Counted from the first letter of the stretch, positions 6,836 through 15,809 are shown. The stretch: 64,000 bases of DNA from Pseudomonadota bacterium (GCA_022566735.1 JADFIG010000012.1:1-64000); one strand, 5' to 3'. The notes: generated from the sequence alone by a model not told the origin. Program-made: numbers and translations.

Positions 6836-8944
6836 TCACAAAGGCTGCACCGAGCCGGGCACGATGCGCGCGCCGGGGTGCTGGGACAGCAGCCCCCGCA
6901 CCAGGGCATCGCCCTCGATGAGGGCCTCGGCCGCGTGCTGGCGGGCCTCCCGGGCGGCCTGATCCCGCTGCGCCGGGGTGTTCATCGCCGCGCCCTGCTC
7001 CAGGACGAGCACCACCTCCCGACCCAGCAGCTGGGCCAGGGCCTGCGTCAGCCGGTCCTTGTGCATGTCGCCGCACAGGCTGGCCCGCGGCACCTTCAGG
7101 TGCCAGATGCTGCAGCCACCGTCCTCGCCACCTTCTTCGGACTGCGCCACGCACTGGGACTGCACGGCGAGCTCGCGCACCAGGGCCGCGATGAGGCCGC
7201 GCGACTGCATCTGCCCCACCACCTCGGCCCAGCGATCGGACAGCGGGTCGGGCGGCAAGGCCGCGAGCTGCTGCGACATGGGCATGGACGTCGCCGCAGC
7301 CGGCACCGAAGCAGGCGCGGCCGAGGCCGTCGCGCTCGCCCGGGGTGCAGCGTCGTCGCCCCAGCCGGCATCGAAATCCGGCGGAGGGCCGCTCTCCCAA
7401 GGCTCGGCAGCGGCAGCGACAGCCCCATCGCCGCCCCAGGACGCGGCGCCCTCCAGATCCACGGGCGGCTCGTCGAGGTGCGCTGGCGGCGTCTCCCAGG
7501 GCGGAGGCGAGGCGGGCCGCGACGGCGAAGATGTTGGCGAAGCGGCTGAAGGTGCAGGTGCAGGTGCAGGTGCGGGAGCGGATGGACGAAGCGCCGCGGA
7601 CGCAGGCATCGCCGAGGTCGCAGCGGGGCGCGCAGGCGCGGTCGATGCCGGTGCGGTCGATGCCGGTGCGGCCCCCTGTGCAGGCGCACGCGCGGCCACC
7701 GGCGCAGCCTGGGGCGCCGCTGACGCAGCGATGGCGTTCGCCCGAACGGCCTGAGCCGCCCCGCCCTCCTCCCGGCTGCGAGGCTCGGCGGCCGCGGGAT
7801 GCGCCACCGAGCCGTCAGATTTTGGGAGGGTGGCGCCTCCCGGCTTGAAGGCCAGCAAGCGCAGCAACAGCATCAGCAAACCGCTGTACTCGTCCGGCGC
7901 CAGGGCCAGCTCGGCACGCCCTTGCAGGCACAGGCTGTAGAACAGCTGGGTCTCGTCGGGCGCCAGCAAAGGCGCCAGGCGCGACCAGGTCAGCGCGTCC
8001 GGGTCGGCATCGTCCCCAGCCTGCGCCAGGGACGGCACGGCCTGCACCACGGCCATGCGCTGCAAACCCGAGGCCAGGTCTTCCAGTGCACCCGCAGCGG
8101 ACAAGCCCAGCTCGCGCAAGGTGTCGACGGCGCCCACCAGCGCAGCGCCATCGCCGGCCGCCACGGCTTCGATGATGCGCTGGACGTGCTGGCGGTCCAC
8201 CGTGCCCAGCATGTGGCGCACGGCCTCCTCCTGCAAACCGCCGCCGCCGAAGGCGATCGCCTGGTCGGTCAGCGACATGGCATCGCGCATGGAACCCCGC
8301 GCGGCCCGCGCCAGCAAGCGCAGGGAGCCCGGATCGTGGGCAATGCCTTCGTGGTCCAGCACCTGGGCAAGGTGCTGCTGCACCGTCTGGGCCGCCATCG
8401 GTCGCAGGTTGAACTGCAGGCAGCGCGACAGCACCGTCACCGGCACCTTCTGCGGATCGGTCGTGGCCAGCACGAACTTCAGGTAGTCGGGCGGCTCCTC
8501 CAGCGTCTTGAGCATGGCGTTGAAGGCCGTGTTCGAGAGCATGTGCACTTCGTCGATCATGTAGACCTTGAAGCGCCCCACCACCGGCTTGTAGACGGCC
8601 TGCTCCAGCAGTTGGGAGATCTCTTCGACGCCGCGGTTGGAGGCCGCGTCCAGCTCGACGTAATCCACGAAGCGGCCCGCGTCGATGTCGCGGCAGGGCT
8701 GGCACTGCCCGCATGGGCTGGCGGTGATGCCGCCCTGGCCGTCCAGGCCCGTGCAGTTCAGGGACTTGGCCAGGATGCGCGAGACCGTGGTCTTGCCCAC
8801 CCCCCGGGTGCCGGTGAACAGGTAGGCATGGTGGAGTCGCTGCTGCGTGAGCGCGTTGGACAGGGCCTGCACCACATGCCCCTGGCCGACCATGGCATCG
8901 AAGCTGCCAGGCCGGTATTTCCGCGCGAGAACCGTTGTCGTCAT
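6836..8944 (-). CDS. dnaX: DNA polymerase III subunits tau (and probably gamma)
   Basis: 702 residues. It is the clamp-loader ATPase of the replisome. Walker A is G-T-R-G-V-G-K-T-T (residues 45-53). The zinc module uses C64, C78, C81 and C84, and the S-R-C arginine-finger motif follows V-T-V-L. After residue ~370 comes a long Ala/Pro-rich linker, then the tau-specific C-terminal domain that contacts DnaB and the polymerase alpha subunit. At codons 374-375 there is a -1 slippery heptamer that would give a ~376-residue gamma form (separate entry). First gene of dnaX-ybaB-recR. Confidence 0.96.
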   Translation of the reverse strand: MTTTVLARKYRPGSFDAMVGQGHVVQALSNALTQQRLHHAYLFTGTRGVGKTTVSRILAKSLNCTGLDGQGGITASPCGQCQPCRDIDAGRFVDYVELDAASNRGVEEISQLLEQAVYKPVVGRFKVYMIDEVHMLSNTAFNAMLKTLEEPPDYLKFVLATTDPQKVPVTVLSRCLQFNLRPMAAQTVQQHLAQVLDHEGIAHDPGSLRLLARAARGSMRDAMSLTDQAIAFGGGGLQEEAVRHMLGTVDRQHVQRIIEAVAAGDGAALVGAVDTLRELGLSAAGALEDLASGLQRMAVVQAVPSLAQAGDDADPDALTWSRLAPLLAPDETQLFYSLCLQGRAELALAPDEYSGLLMLLLRLLAFKPGGATLPKSDGSVAHPAAAEPRSREEGGAAQAVRANAIAASAAPQAAPVAARAPAQGAAPASTAPASTAPARPAATSAMPASAALRPSAPAPAPAPAPSAASPTSSPSRPASPPPWETPPAHLDEPPVDLEGAASWGGDGAVAAAAEPWESGPPPDFDAGWGDDAAPRASATASAAPASVPAAATSMPMSQQLAALPPDPLSDRWAEVVGQMQSRGLIAALVRELAVQSQCVAQSEEGGEDGGCSIWHLKVPRASLCGDMHKDRLTQALAQLLGREVVLVLEQGAAMNTPAQRDQAAREARQHAAEALIEGDALVRGLLSQHPGARIVPGSVQPL
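7782..7841 (-). promoter_or_regulatory. Predicted programmed -1 frameshift cassette in dnaX (gamma subunit)
   Basis: Read 5' to 3' on the minus strand. GGGAGG (7841-7836) resembles an internal Shine-Dalgarno. After nine bases comes the heptamer C CCA AAA (7826-7820), in the zero frame as CTC CCA AAA. Six bases later an 11-bp stem with a 10-base loop occupies 7813-7782 (arms GGCTCGGTGGC and GCCGCCGAGCC, one G-U pair). A -1 slip reads AAA, ATC, then TGA at 7817-7815, ending the protein two codons after the slip. This matches the three-part E. coli dnaX layout with a different heptamer. Confidence 0.75.
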
Positions 8945-9285
8945 GGGCCGATTCTAGGGGCTGACGGCCCCGCCGCCGGATGTCACACACACGACATCCT
9001 GCGCGCGGCACCATGAGCCATTCGTGCACATGGTGCCGCCAAAGATACATTTGGTAACAATAGCGATCAGGAAGTCACCCCCGATTTACCTGAACGTGCC
9101 ATCAATTCCCCACGCCGCGACATACAATTTCTAATTAACGCGTCCAGTCCAATACTTTGCAGCGGGAATCCCTCCCTCAGCCGGACGAAAACGACGCAAT
9201 CCCTTGACAGCTGGTTGACTCCCGCCATTCCAGGCCCGGAACCGTGAGTGCAGTCGCCGCTTCATTCAACCTGGGCCAAAGCTGT
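8945..9285. other. dnaX/rhlE divergent intergenic region
   Basis: It contains a perfect 9-bp inverted repeat, GGCACCATG (9007-9015) and CATGGTGCC (9029-9037), with a 13-base spacer. An AT-rich stretch with a small CCAAA/TTTGG dyad follows at about 9,039-9,054. TTGACA at 9204-9209 could be a -35, but the matching -10 (ATTCCA, 9227-9232) is poor. I looked for a 4.5S RNA, which often lies beside dnaX, and found no conserved core. Confidence 0.4.
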
Positions 9286-10650
9286 ATGTCGTTTGATTCC
9301 CTGGGGTTGGCGCAACCCTTGCTCCGAGCCGTGCACGAAGCCGGCTACCAATCGCCCACCCCGATCCAGGCACAGGCCATCCCTGCCGTCCTGAGCGGCG
9401 GCGACCTGCTGGCCGGCGCGCAAACCGGCACGGGCAAGACGGCCGGCTTCACCCTGCCCTTGCTGCACCAGCTGGCCTCGCGCCCCGCGCCTGCCGCCGG
9501 CCGCCGCGCGATCCGCGCCCTGATTCTCACCCCGACGCGCGAGCTGGCCGCGCAGGTGGAAGAATCTGTCCGAACTTATGGCAAATACCTGCCCCTGAAA
9601 TCCATGGTGATGTTTGGCGGCGTGGGCATGAACCCGCAGATCGACACACTGCGCCGCGGCATCGATATCCTCGTGGCCACGCCGGGCCGCCTGCTGGACC
9701 ACCACCAGCAAGGCACGCTGGACCTCAGCCAGGTCGAATTTTTCGTGCTCGATGAAGCCGATCGCATGCTGGACATGGGTTTCATCCACGATATCCGCCG
9801 CGTGCTGGCCATATTGCCTGCCAAAAAACAGAGCCTGCTGTTTTCGGCCACATTTTCGGACGAGATCAAGGCCCTGGCCGAGCGTCTGCTGAACGCGCCC
9901 AAGGTGATCGAGGTCGCCCGCCGCAACGCCACGGCCGACACCGTTGCCCAAAAGGTGCACCCGGTGGACCGCGAGCGCAAGAAGGAATTGCTGGCCCACC
10001 TGATCCAGGTGCACGACTGGCACCAGGTGCTGGTGTTCACGCGCATGAAGCATGGCGCCAACCGCCTGGTCGAGTTCCTGGACAAGCAAGGCATCACGGC
10101 CATGGCCATCCATGGCAACAAGAGCCAGAGCGCACGCACCCGCGCCCTGGCGGATTTCAAGTCCGGTGACCTGCAGGTGCTGGTGGCCACCGACATCGCG
10201 GCGCGCGGCATCGACATCGACCAGTTGCCCCACGTGGTGAACTTCGAGTTGCCCAACGTGCCCGAGGACTACGTCCACCGCATCGGCCGCACCGGCCGGG
10301 CAGGCGCGGAAGGCGAAGCCATCTCGCTGGTCTGCGTGGACGAGGAAGGCTTCCTGGCCTCCATCGAGAAGCTGATCAAGCGCCCCATCCCGCGCGAGGT
10401 CGTGGCCGGCTACGAGCCCGACCCGAACGCCCGCCCGGAGCCGATCCAGCTGGGTCGCCGTGTGCTGCACGGTGGCCTGGGCGGCGGCGCACGCGGTGGC
10501 AGTGGCAGCGGCCGCAACGGTGGCCAAGGTGGCAACCAGGGCCAGCGCCAGGGTGGCCAGGGCGCCGCAGGCGGTGGCCATGCACGCATGGGGGCGGGTG
10601 GGGCTTCGCCCAGCCGCAACCCGGCACCTCGCCGCGCGCGCGGGGCCTGA
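9286..10650 (+). CDS. rhlE: DEAD-box ATP-dependent RNA helicase RhlE
   Basis: 454 residues from ATG 9286 (MSFDSLGL), the start conserved in RhlE; a GTG at 9244 would add 14 residues. Q-motif, Walker [21 protein letters not shown] and H-R-I-G-R-T-G-R motifs are all present in order. The last ~60 residues are Gly/Arg/Gln-rich with RGG-like repeats, probably an RNA-binding tail. The family unwinds RNA during ribosome assembly and RNA decay with RNase E. The possible -35 at 9204 would place the transcript start near 9,240, which favours the ATG at 9286. Confidence 0.93.
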   Translation: MSFDSLGLAQPLLRAVHEAGYQSPTPIQAQAIPAVLSGGDLLAGAQTGTGKTAGFTLPLLHQLASRPAPAAGRRAIRALILTPTRELAAQVEESVRTYGKYLPLKSMVMFGGVGMNPQIDTLRRGIDILVATPGRLLDHHQQGTLDLSQVEFFVLDEADRMLDMGFIHDIRRVLAILPAKKQSLLFSATFSDEIKALAERLLNAPKVIEVARRNATADTVAQKVHPVDRERKKELLAHLIQVHDWHQVLVFTRMKHGANRLVEFLDKQGITAMAIHGNKSQSARTRALADFKSGDLQVLVATDIAARGIDIDQLPHVVNFELPNVPEDYVHRIGRTGRAGAEGEAISLVCVDEEGFLASIEKLIKRPIPREVVAGYEPDPNARPEPIQLGRRVLHGGLGGGARGGSGSGRNGGQGGNQGQRQGGQGAAGGGHARMGAGGASPSRNPAPRRARGA

Positions 10651-10718
10651 TCGCCTCCGGGGAGAGCTCGCCCTCCCCTGGCCGCGGCGCTCAGACGCGC
10701 GCCTGCGCTCCCATGAAA

Positions 10719-10740
10719 AAACCCGGCCATGGCCGGGTTT
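10719..10740 (-). terminator. Rho-independent terminator, shared by convergent genes
   Basis: A 10-bp stem with a two-base loop (AAACCCGGCC / GGCCGGGTTT). It is followed by six T on the minus strand but only three on the plus strand, so it mainly serves the small secreted-protein gene and may also stop rhlE transcription. Confidence 0.85.
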
Positions 10741-10788
10741 CGTGCGTCTGGCCTCGCGGATCAGCCTGCAGGCTGTCCGCCCGCCTGA

Positions 10789-10974
10789 TCACTTGGATGC
10801 AGCTTCCGAAGCGGCCGCAGCCTTCTTGGCGGCCTTCTTGTGGTGGTGCTTCTTGACGGCCTTCTTGGCGGGAGCCGACGCAGCCGAGGCGGCGGCAGGA
10901 GCGGAGACAGCGTCAGCGGCGAAAGCGCCAGCAGCGAACATCGAGGCAATCAGGGCAGCGATCAGCTTCTTCAT
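10789..10974 (-). CDS. Small secreted Ala/Lys/His-rich protein
   Basis: 61 residues from the ATG at 10974, which follows a GGAGAG ribosome-binding site. A signal peptide (MKKLIAALIASMFAAGAFA) is followed by a mature ~40-residue peptide made almost only of Ala, Ser, Lys, His, Pro and Val, with a K-K-H-H-H-K-K core. It should be exported and strongly cationic. Similar unnamed peptides occur in Burkholderiales. Metal binding by the His run or envelope/DNA binding are both guesses. It has its own terminator and an upstream CCGCTG/CAGCGG dyad (11062-11076). Confidence 0.75.
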   Translation of the reverse strand: MKKLIAALIASMFAAGAFAADAVSAPAAASAASAPAKKAVKKHHHKKAAKKAAAASEAASK

Positions 10975-11089
10975 GGTTCTCTCCAGGTGAGACAGGTTGT
11001 GGACTTGCAGGAAAAGCACATGTCAGGCCTGCTCGCGCAAACCTGTCACTCGGTAACGTTCCCGCTGTGACAGCGGTTGACAAGCAATT

Positions 11090-11935
11090 TCAAATGAAAC
11101 GCCCTTCGCGCAACCATTTCGTGGCCACCCATTTCTCACCCTTCAACACAGGCGCGCCACCGTGCAGGGTTTTGGTTTGCGGCGTGGGCAAGGGGTAAGC
11201 GAAAAACACCGCCGATCCCGCAACCGGGTGCACCGTGACGCCCGCATCCGGGAAGGTGGTGGCACCGCCTTCGAGCGGGTCGTTGAGGTACATCACCAGC
11301 GTGCCCACGCGCTGGCCGCCGCGCTGCAGGATGGTGGGTGTGCCGGGCTGTGCAGGGTCGAAATAATCATGGTGCGGGCGGTATTCCGCACCTGGGGCGT
11401 AGCGCAGGATCTGGATGCCCTCGCCGTGCTCGACCGGCCATTGCAGCAGCGCGGCGATGCGGGCCTCGATGCGCGCGCACAACGCGTTTTCGCCGCGGCC
11501 GAAGAACATGCCATGGCTGGTGCGGGCGGCGTTGACCTCGCTGCCACCGGTGGCGTTGACCACCGTTTCCGAGCGGCTCAGCCGGGGTTCGGCCAGGGCC
11601 ATCAGCTGGGTGCACTCCTCGGCAGAAAGGAAACCACCGATCACGACGACGCGTGGGTGCTGGATCTGCACCTGCAGCGTCACCTCGCGGTCGTGCGCGT
11701 GGATGCGGCTGGCCTGCATGGCCGGCACATCGGGCATGGGCTTGCGCGTCAGCTGCTGGTCCGGTGTGTGAGCCTGCGCGCGGGCCTGCAGCACATCTTC
11801 CATGGCCGACAGGGCGACATCCTCTTCCCAGCCGCTGGCCTGCATCGCGTTCAGCACGGATTGGGGCGAGTGCCCCGCCTCGGCCTGCGCGATGATCCAG
11901 TCGCGCAACTCAGGGGTGATCTGCTGGCCGCCCAT
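11090..11935 (-). CDS. 2OG-Fe(II) oxygenase, prolyl 4-hydroxylase-like
   Basis: 281 residues from ATG 11935 (MGGQQITPELRDWI). An N-terminal ~60-residue helical region (a UBA-like segment) precedes the P4Hc domain. The Fe ligands appear as H-H-D-Y-F-D and the later H-G-G-A-P-V, followed by K-G-E-K-W, whose Lys would bind 2-oxoglutarate. The family hydroxylates peptidyl proline or related substrates; the bacterial substrate is unknown. It lies ten bases downstream of yaaA in the same orientation. Confidence 0.85.
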   Translation of the reverse strand: MGGQQITPELRDWIIAQAEAGHSPQSVLNAMQASGWEEDVALSAMEDVLQARAQAHTPDQQLTRKPMPDVPAMQASRIHAHDREVTLQVQIQHPRVVVIGGFLSAEECTQLMALAEPRLSRSETVVNATGGSEVNAARTSHGMFFGRGENALCARIEARIAALLQWPVEHGEGIQILRYAPGAEYRPHHDYFDPAQPGTPTILQRGGQRVGTLVMYLNDPLEGGATTFPDAGVTVHPVAGSAVFFAYPLPTPQTKTLHGGAPVLKGEKWVATKWLREGRFI

Positions 11936-11945
11936 GCTTGCGCCC

Positions 11946-12722
11946 TCAGCCGTCCAGGCGGCGGCGGAACACCAGCCGCTCGGGCTCGGAGGCCGCGGCG
12001 TCGTGGGCATAGCCCTCGGCGTCGAAGCTCAGCAGGGCCTTGAGCGTCCTGGCGCGGTGCTGGATGGCGTGGCGGGCCATCAGGCCGCGGGCGCGCTTGG
12101 CATGGAAGCTGATGACCTTCCACTGGCCGTTCTTCCAGTCCTCGAACACGCACTCGACCACGCGGGCCTTCAGGGCCTTGCGCTTGACCGCCTTGAAGTA
12201 CTCCTGCGAGGCCAGGTTGACGACGAGGTCGCTGCCCTGCTCTGCCAGGCGCTGGTTGAGGTGCTCGGCCAGGCGGTCGCCCCACCAGGCGTAGAGGTCC
12301 TTGCCGCGCGGGTTGGCGAGCCGGGTGCCCATCTCCAGGCGATACGGCTGCATCCAGTCCAGCGGACGCAGCACGCCGTAGAGGCCGCTGAGGATGCCGA
12401 TGTGCTCCTGCGCCCAGTCCAGGTCGGAGGGCTTGAGGCTGGCGGCGTCCAGGCCTTCGTAGACATCGCCATTGAAGGCCAGCACAGCCTGCTTGCTGTT
12501 GGCGGCCGTGAACCTGGGCTTCCAGGCGGCGTAGCGGGCGACGTTGAGCGTGGCGAGCGCGTCGCTGAGGTCCATCAGCGAGGCGAGCTGCGCCGGGCTG
12601 TACGGCTTGAGCACCTCGATGAGCGCGGCCGACTCGTCGATGAACTGCGGCAGGGTGTGCCGGTCGGTGGTGGCGGGGGTGTCGTAGTCGAGGCTCTTGG
12701 CCGGGGACAGCAGGATCAGCAT
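11946..12722 (-). CDS. yaaA: Peroxide stress protein YaaA
   Basis: 258 residues, family-typical. It starts [13 protein letters not shown] and contains the conserved L-Y-G-V-L-R-P-L-D segment and N-L-A-S-Q-E-Y-F. In E. coli YaaA lowers intracellular free iron and limits Fenton damage during H2O2 stress. Here it sits nine bases after a peroxiredoxin gene and just before the oxygenase, which suggests a peroxide/iron operon. Confidence 0.93.
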   Translation of the reverse strand: MLILLSPAKSLDYDTPATTDRHTLPQFIDESAALIEVLKPYSPAQLASLMDLSDALATLNVARYAAWKPRFTAANSKQAVLAFNGDVYEGLDAASLKPSDLDWAQEHIGILSGLYGVLRPLDWMQPYRLEMGTRLANPRGKDLYAWWGDRLAEHLNQRLAEQGSDLVVNLASQEYFKAVKRKALKARVVECVFEDWKNGQWKVISFHAKRARGLMARHAIQHRARTLKALLSFDAEGYAHDAAASEPERLVFRRRLDG

Positions 12723-12731
12723 GGGCAGATG

Positions 12732-13280
12732 TCAGAGCGTGGCGCCGCCCACCTCGCGCTGGCAGGCGCAGGGGGCATCGGTCTGCAGTGCGTCGAGCAC
12801 GCGCAGCACTTCGTCGGGGTTGCGGCCCACCAGCAGGCTGTTGACGCTGACGTGGCGGATGACGTTGTCGGGGTCGACGATGAAGGTGGCGCGCAGGGCG
12901 ATGCCGGTGGCACGGTCGCGCACGCCGAGCTGATCGACCAGTTGGCCGGCCTCGTCGGCAAACGCATGGTGGCCGGGCTGATCCAGCGCAGGAACCTCGC
13001 GGCGCCAGCCCAGCTTGGAGTGCTCGTTGTCGGTCGAGCCGCCCAGCAGCACGGCGTTGTGGTCGGCGAAAGCCTTGGCCAGGCCGGCGAAGGCCTCGAC
13101 CTCGCTGCCGCACACCGAGGTGAAGTCCTTCGGGTAGAGGTAGATGACCTTCCACTTGCCGGGAAAGCTCGCTTCGGTGAGGTCTTCGAAGGCCGACTGG
13201 CCATGTTCCTCGGGGTGCTTGAAACCGGGCTTGACGCCCACAACTGTGAAGGGTTCCAGCTTGTCGCCAACGGTTTTCAT
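12732..13280 (-). CDS. AhpC/TSA-family peroxiredoxin
   Basis: 182 residues from ATG 13280, preceded by GGGAGG. It reduces H2O2 and organic peroxides through a peroxidatic cysteine, here C57 in F-T-S-V-C-G-S-E. A C-terminal C-A-C pair (C171, C173) may supply the resolving cysteine. W-R-R-E-V-P is the usual conserved Arg region. It is first in an apparent peroxiredoxin-yaaA-oxygenase operon. The leader has a TATGAT -10 and a 7-bp hairpin. Confidence 0.88.
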   Translation of the reverse strand: MKTVGDKLEPFTVVGVKPGFKHPEEHGQSAFEDLTEASFPGKWKVIYLYPKDFTSVCGSEVEAFAGLAKAFADHNAVLLGGSTDNEHSKLGWRREVPALDQPGHHAFADEAGQLVDQLGVRDRATGIALRATFIVDPDNVIRHVSVNSLLVGRNPDEVLRVLDALQTDAPCACQREVGGATL

Positions 13281-13295
13281 CTGTGCCTCCCGGCG

Positions 13296-13347
13296 GGGGT
13301 ATGTCGGATACCCCTTCATCATAGATTCTCGCCTGTCGCGCCGACAA
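13296..13347 (-). promoter_or_regulatory. Peroxiredoxin promoter and 5' hairpin
   Basis: On the minus strand TTGTCG is followed by an 18-base spacer and TATGAT (13323-13318), giving a start near 13,311. A 7-bp hairpin (GGGGTAT, five bases, ATACCCC; 13314-13296) would then lie at the very 5' end of the mRNA, just before the ribosome-binding site. It could be an operator spanning +1 or a stabilising stem. Confidence 0.45.
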
Positions 13348-13410
13348 CACAGCCGCGGCAAGCCTCATAGAATTCACCCCTCCACCCTGCCCGGCCGCCC
13401 GCGCGGCCCC

Positions 13411-13953
13411 ATGACCATGGCGCTCTACCGCATCCAGGACAAGGCCCCGTCCGTCCACCCCACGGCCTACGTGGCCGAATCGGCCGATGTCATCGGCCAG
13501 GTGACCTTGTCGGAGCACAGCAGCGTGTGGTCGCACGTGACCTTGCGCGGCGACAACGAGCCGATCGTGATCGGCGCGCGCTCCAACGTGCAGGAATCGT
13601 CCGTGCTGCACACCGACATCGGCTTCCCCCTGACCATCGCCGAGGACGTGACCGTGGGCCACCAGGCCATGCTGCATGGCTGCACCGTGGGCGCGGGTTC
13701 GCTGATCGGCATCCAGGCCGTGGTGCTCAACGGCGCCGTGATCGGCAAGAACTGCCTGGTCGCTGCCGGCGCGCTGGTCACCGAGGGCAAGGTGTTCGAA
13801 GACGGCATGCTGATCATGGGTTCGCCGGCCAAGGCCGTGCGCCCCCTGAGCGAGGCCGACTTGGCCCGCATGCACCTGGGCACCGCCCTGTACGTGCGCA
13901 AATCCACCGACTACAAGACCGACATGGTCCGCATCGACACACCGTCGACGTGA
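13411..13953 (+). CDS. Gamma-class carbonic anhydrase-like hexapeptide protein
   Basis: 180 residues. It is a left-handed beta-helix with hexapeptide repeats. The zinc-binding histidines of the gamma-CA family appear in S-V-L-H-T-D, V-G-H-Q-A-M-L-H-G and neighbouring turns, and S-S-V-W-S-H-V-T-L-R-G-D-N is the conserved family block. Members (YrdA/PaaY type) hydrate CO2 or act as thioesterases. It is divergent from the peroxiredoxin and 26 bases ahead of hslO. Confidence 0.88.
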   Translation: MTMALYRIQDKAPSVHPTAYVAESADVIGQVTLSEHSSVWSHVTLRGDNEPIVIGARSNVQESSVLHTDIGFPLTIAEDVTVGHQAMLHGCTVGAGSLIGIQAVVLNGAVIGKNCLVAAGALVTEGKVFEDGMLIMGSPAKAVRPLSEADLARMHLGTALYVRKSTDYKTDMVRIDTPST

Positions 13954-13979
13954 GCCCGGTCGGCCACAGCGAGATTCCC

Positions 13980-14978
13980 ATGAGTGAACTGCACAAATTC
14001 CTGTTCGAAGGCATGCCGGTGCGCGGCGTGCTGGTGCGACTGACCGATGCCTGGCAGGAGCTGCTGAAGCGCCGGGAATCGGCGGGAGAGTCGGCCGGGG
14101 CCTTCGAGGCGCCCGTGCGCCAGTTGCTGGGCGAGATGAGCGCCGCCGGGGTGCTGCTGCAGTCGAACATCAAGTTCAACGGCGCCGTGGTGCTGCAGGT
14201 GTTCGGCGAGGGCCCGGTGAAGCTGGCCGTCACCGAGGTGCAACCCGACCTGAGCTTTCGCAGCACCGCCAAGGTGGTGGGCGAGTTGCCCGCCAGCGAC
14301 ACGGGCCGCCTGCCGCTGGACGCGATGGTCAACGTCAACGGCCGTGGCCGCTGCGCCATCACCCTGGACCCGAAGGACCGCCAGCCCGGCCAGCAGCCCT
14401 ACCAGGGCGTGGTGCCGCTCAATGACCTGGCGGGCGGCGCGCTGACCGAGTTGAGCGCGGTGCTGGAGCAGTACATGCGCCAGTCCGAGCAGCTCGATGC
14501 CAAGCTCATCCTGGCGGCCAACGAAGACATCGCCGCAGGCCTGCTGATCCAGCGCATGCCGGTCGAGGGCGAAGCCAACCTGGCCGGCACCGACCGTGCC
14601 GCCGCGGGCGAGATGGACGTGGCCGAGCAGTACAACCGCATCGCCCACCTGGCCGCCACGCTGACCGCGCAGGAGTTGCTGACGCTGGACGCCCAGACCA
14701 TCCTGCACCGGCTGTTCTGGGAAGAAGACCTGCGCTACTTCGAGCCGGCCACCGGCGCCAGCGGCCCGCGCTTCGCCTGCTCGTGCTCGCGCGAACGCGT
14801 CGCCGGCATGCTGCGCAGCCTGGGCCAGGAAGAGATCGACAGCATCGTGGCCGAACAAGGCCAGGTGGAGATCGGTTGCGACTTCTGCGGTCAGCACTAC
14901 CGCTTCGACCCCATCGACGCGGCAGAGCTGTTCCGCGATGGCGCCAACGTGCCGCCGGGCTCCAGCCGCCTGCAGTGA
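13980..14978 (+). CDS. hslO: Redox-regulated chaperone Hsp33
   Basis: 332 residues. A cytosolic holdase activated by oxidation. The four zinc cysteines are present as C267-S-C269 and C300-D-F-C303, so the redox switch is intact. The domain order is the usual core, linker and zinc domain. It lies downstream of the gamma-CA gene and across from the peroxiredoxin/yaaA operon, making an oxidative-stress neighbourhood. It converges on the RluA-type gene with a 12-base gap. Confidence 0.95.
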   Translation: MSELHKFLFEGMPVRGVLVRLTDAWQELLKRRESAGESAGAFEAPVRQLLGEMSAAGVLLQSNIKFNGAVVLQVFGEGPVKLAVTEVQPDLSFRSTAKVVGELPASDTGRLPLDAMVNVNGRGRCAITLDPKDRQPGQQPYQGVVPLNDLAGGALTELSAVLEQYMRQSEQLDAKLILAANEDIAAGLLIQRMPVEGEANLAGTDRAAAGEMDVAEQYNRIAHLAATLTAQELLTLDAQTILHRLFWEEDLRYFEPATGASGPRFACSCSRERVAGMLRSLGQEEIDSIVAEQGQVEIGCDFCGQHYRFDPIDAAELFRDGANVPPGSSRLQ

Positions 14979-14990
14979 GCCCCCTGGCCC

Positions 14991-15809
14991 TCAGCGGGCC
15001 CTTCCGGGGGCGGGCTGAGGTGCAGGCGCAGGTGCGGACGGCGTCCAGTCCCAGGGCTGCGACAGCAGGTGGCACCAGTCGGCATTGAGCGCCGCGTCGC
15101 GCGGGTCGGATCGCACGCTCAGCTCCCGCCCATCCACCGGGTGTCGCAGGCGCAGTTCGGCCGCGTGCAGCCACAGGCGCTGCAGCCCGAGCCGCTCGGC
15201 CCACCCGCGGTTGTGGGCGCCCTTGCCATGGGTGGCGTCCCCGATGATGGGATGGGCAAGGTGCTTGAGGTGGCGGCGGATCTGGTGACGGCGGCCGGTT
15301 TCGGGGCAGGCCTCGACCAGGGCCACGCGCGTGCTCGGGTAGCGGTCGACAGGCACGGGCAGCTCCCAGGTGGCCAGCCGCCGCAAGTGCGTGAGCGCGC
15401 TCTGCGGCGGGGCATCCGGCGGGGCATCGTCAGGGCGCAAAGCATGGTCGACGCTGCACGACGCCGGCGGCCAGCCTCGCACCATGGCCAGGTAGCGCTT
15501 GTGCACCTGCCGCTGCTCGAATTGCAGCGACAACTCCCGCGCCGCTGCCGGGCTGAGGGCCATGAGCAGGACGCCCGAGGTGCCCTTGTCCAGCCGGTGC
15601 ACGGGGTGGACGTGCCGGCCCAGCTGGTCACGCAAGGTCTGCACCACGAAGCGGGTTTCGCCCGCATCCAGCCCGGTGCGGTGGACCAGCCAGCCCGCCG
15701 GCTTGTGCACGGCCAGCCAGTCGCCCTCGCGCCAGAGCACCGACAGCGCGCGGGGTTCGGCTGCCGTCACAGGCTCAATCACCGCTGCCACCGCCACGCG
15801 GCAACCCAT
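14991..15809 (-). CDS. RluA-family pseudouridine synthase (TruC/RluC-like)
   Basis: 272 residues from ATG 15809. A GTG at 15782, overlapping the upstream stop, is equally plausible and would give 263. The catalytic motif H-R-L-D-K-G-T-S-G-V contains the essential Asp. C-P-E-T-G-R-R-H-Q-I-R-R-H and P-I-I-G-D match the RluA fold. N-terminal A-V-H-K-P-A-G-W-L-V-H-R resembles TruC, which modifies U65 of tRNA, so tRNA is a likely target. No S4 domain is present. Confidence 0.88.
   Translation of the reverse strand: MGCRVAVAAVIEPVTAAEPRALSVLWREGDWLAVHKPAGWLVHRTGLDAGETRFVVQTLRDQLGRHVHPVHRLDKGTSGVLLMALSPAAARELSLQFEQRQVHKRYLAMVRGWPPASCSVDHALRPDDAPPDAPPQSALTHLRRLATWELPVPVDRYPSTRVALVEACPETGRRHQIRRHLKHLAHPIIGDATHGKGAHNRGWAERLGLQRLWLHAAELRLRHPVDGRELSVRSDPRDAALNADWCHLLSQPWDWTPSAPAPAPQPAPGRAR

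Noticed and set aside
9204-9232. TTGACA-based promoter for rhlE
   Set aside because: The -35 is consensus but the element 17 bases later (ATTCCA) is poor; kept only as a remark.
8945-9243. Possible 4.5S (SRP) RNA beside dnaX
   Set aside because: The neighbourhood is right but the conserved tetraloop and asymmetric-loop core are not present.
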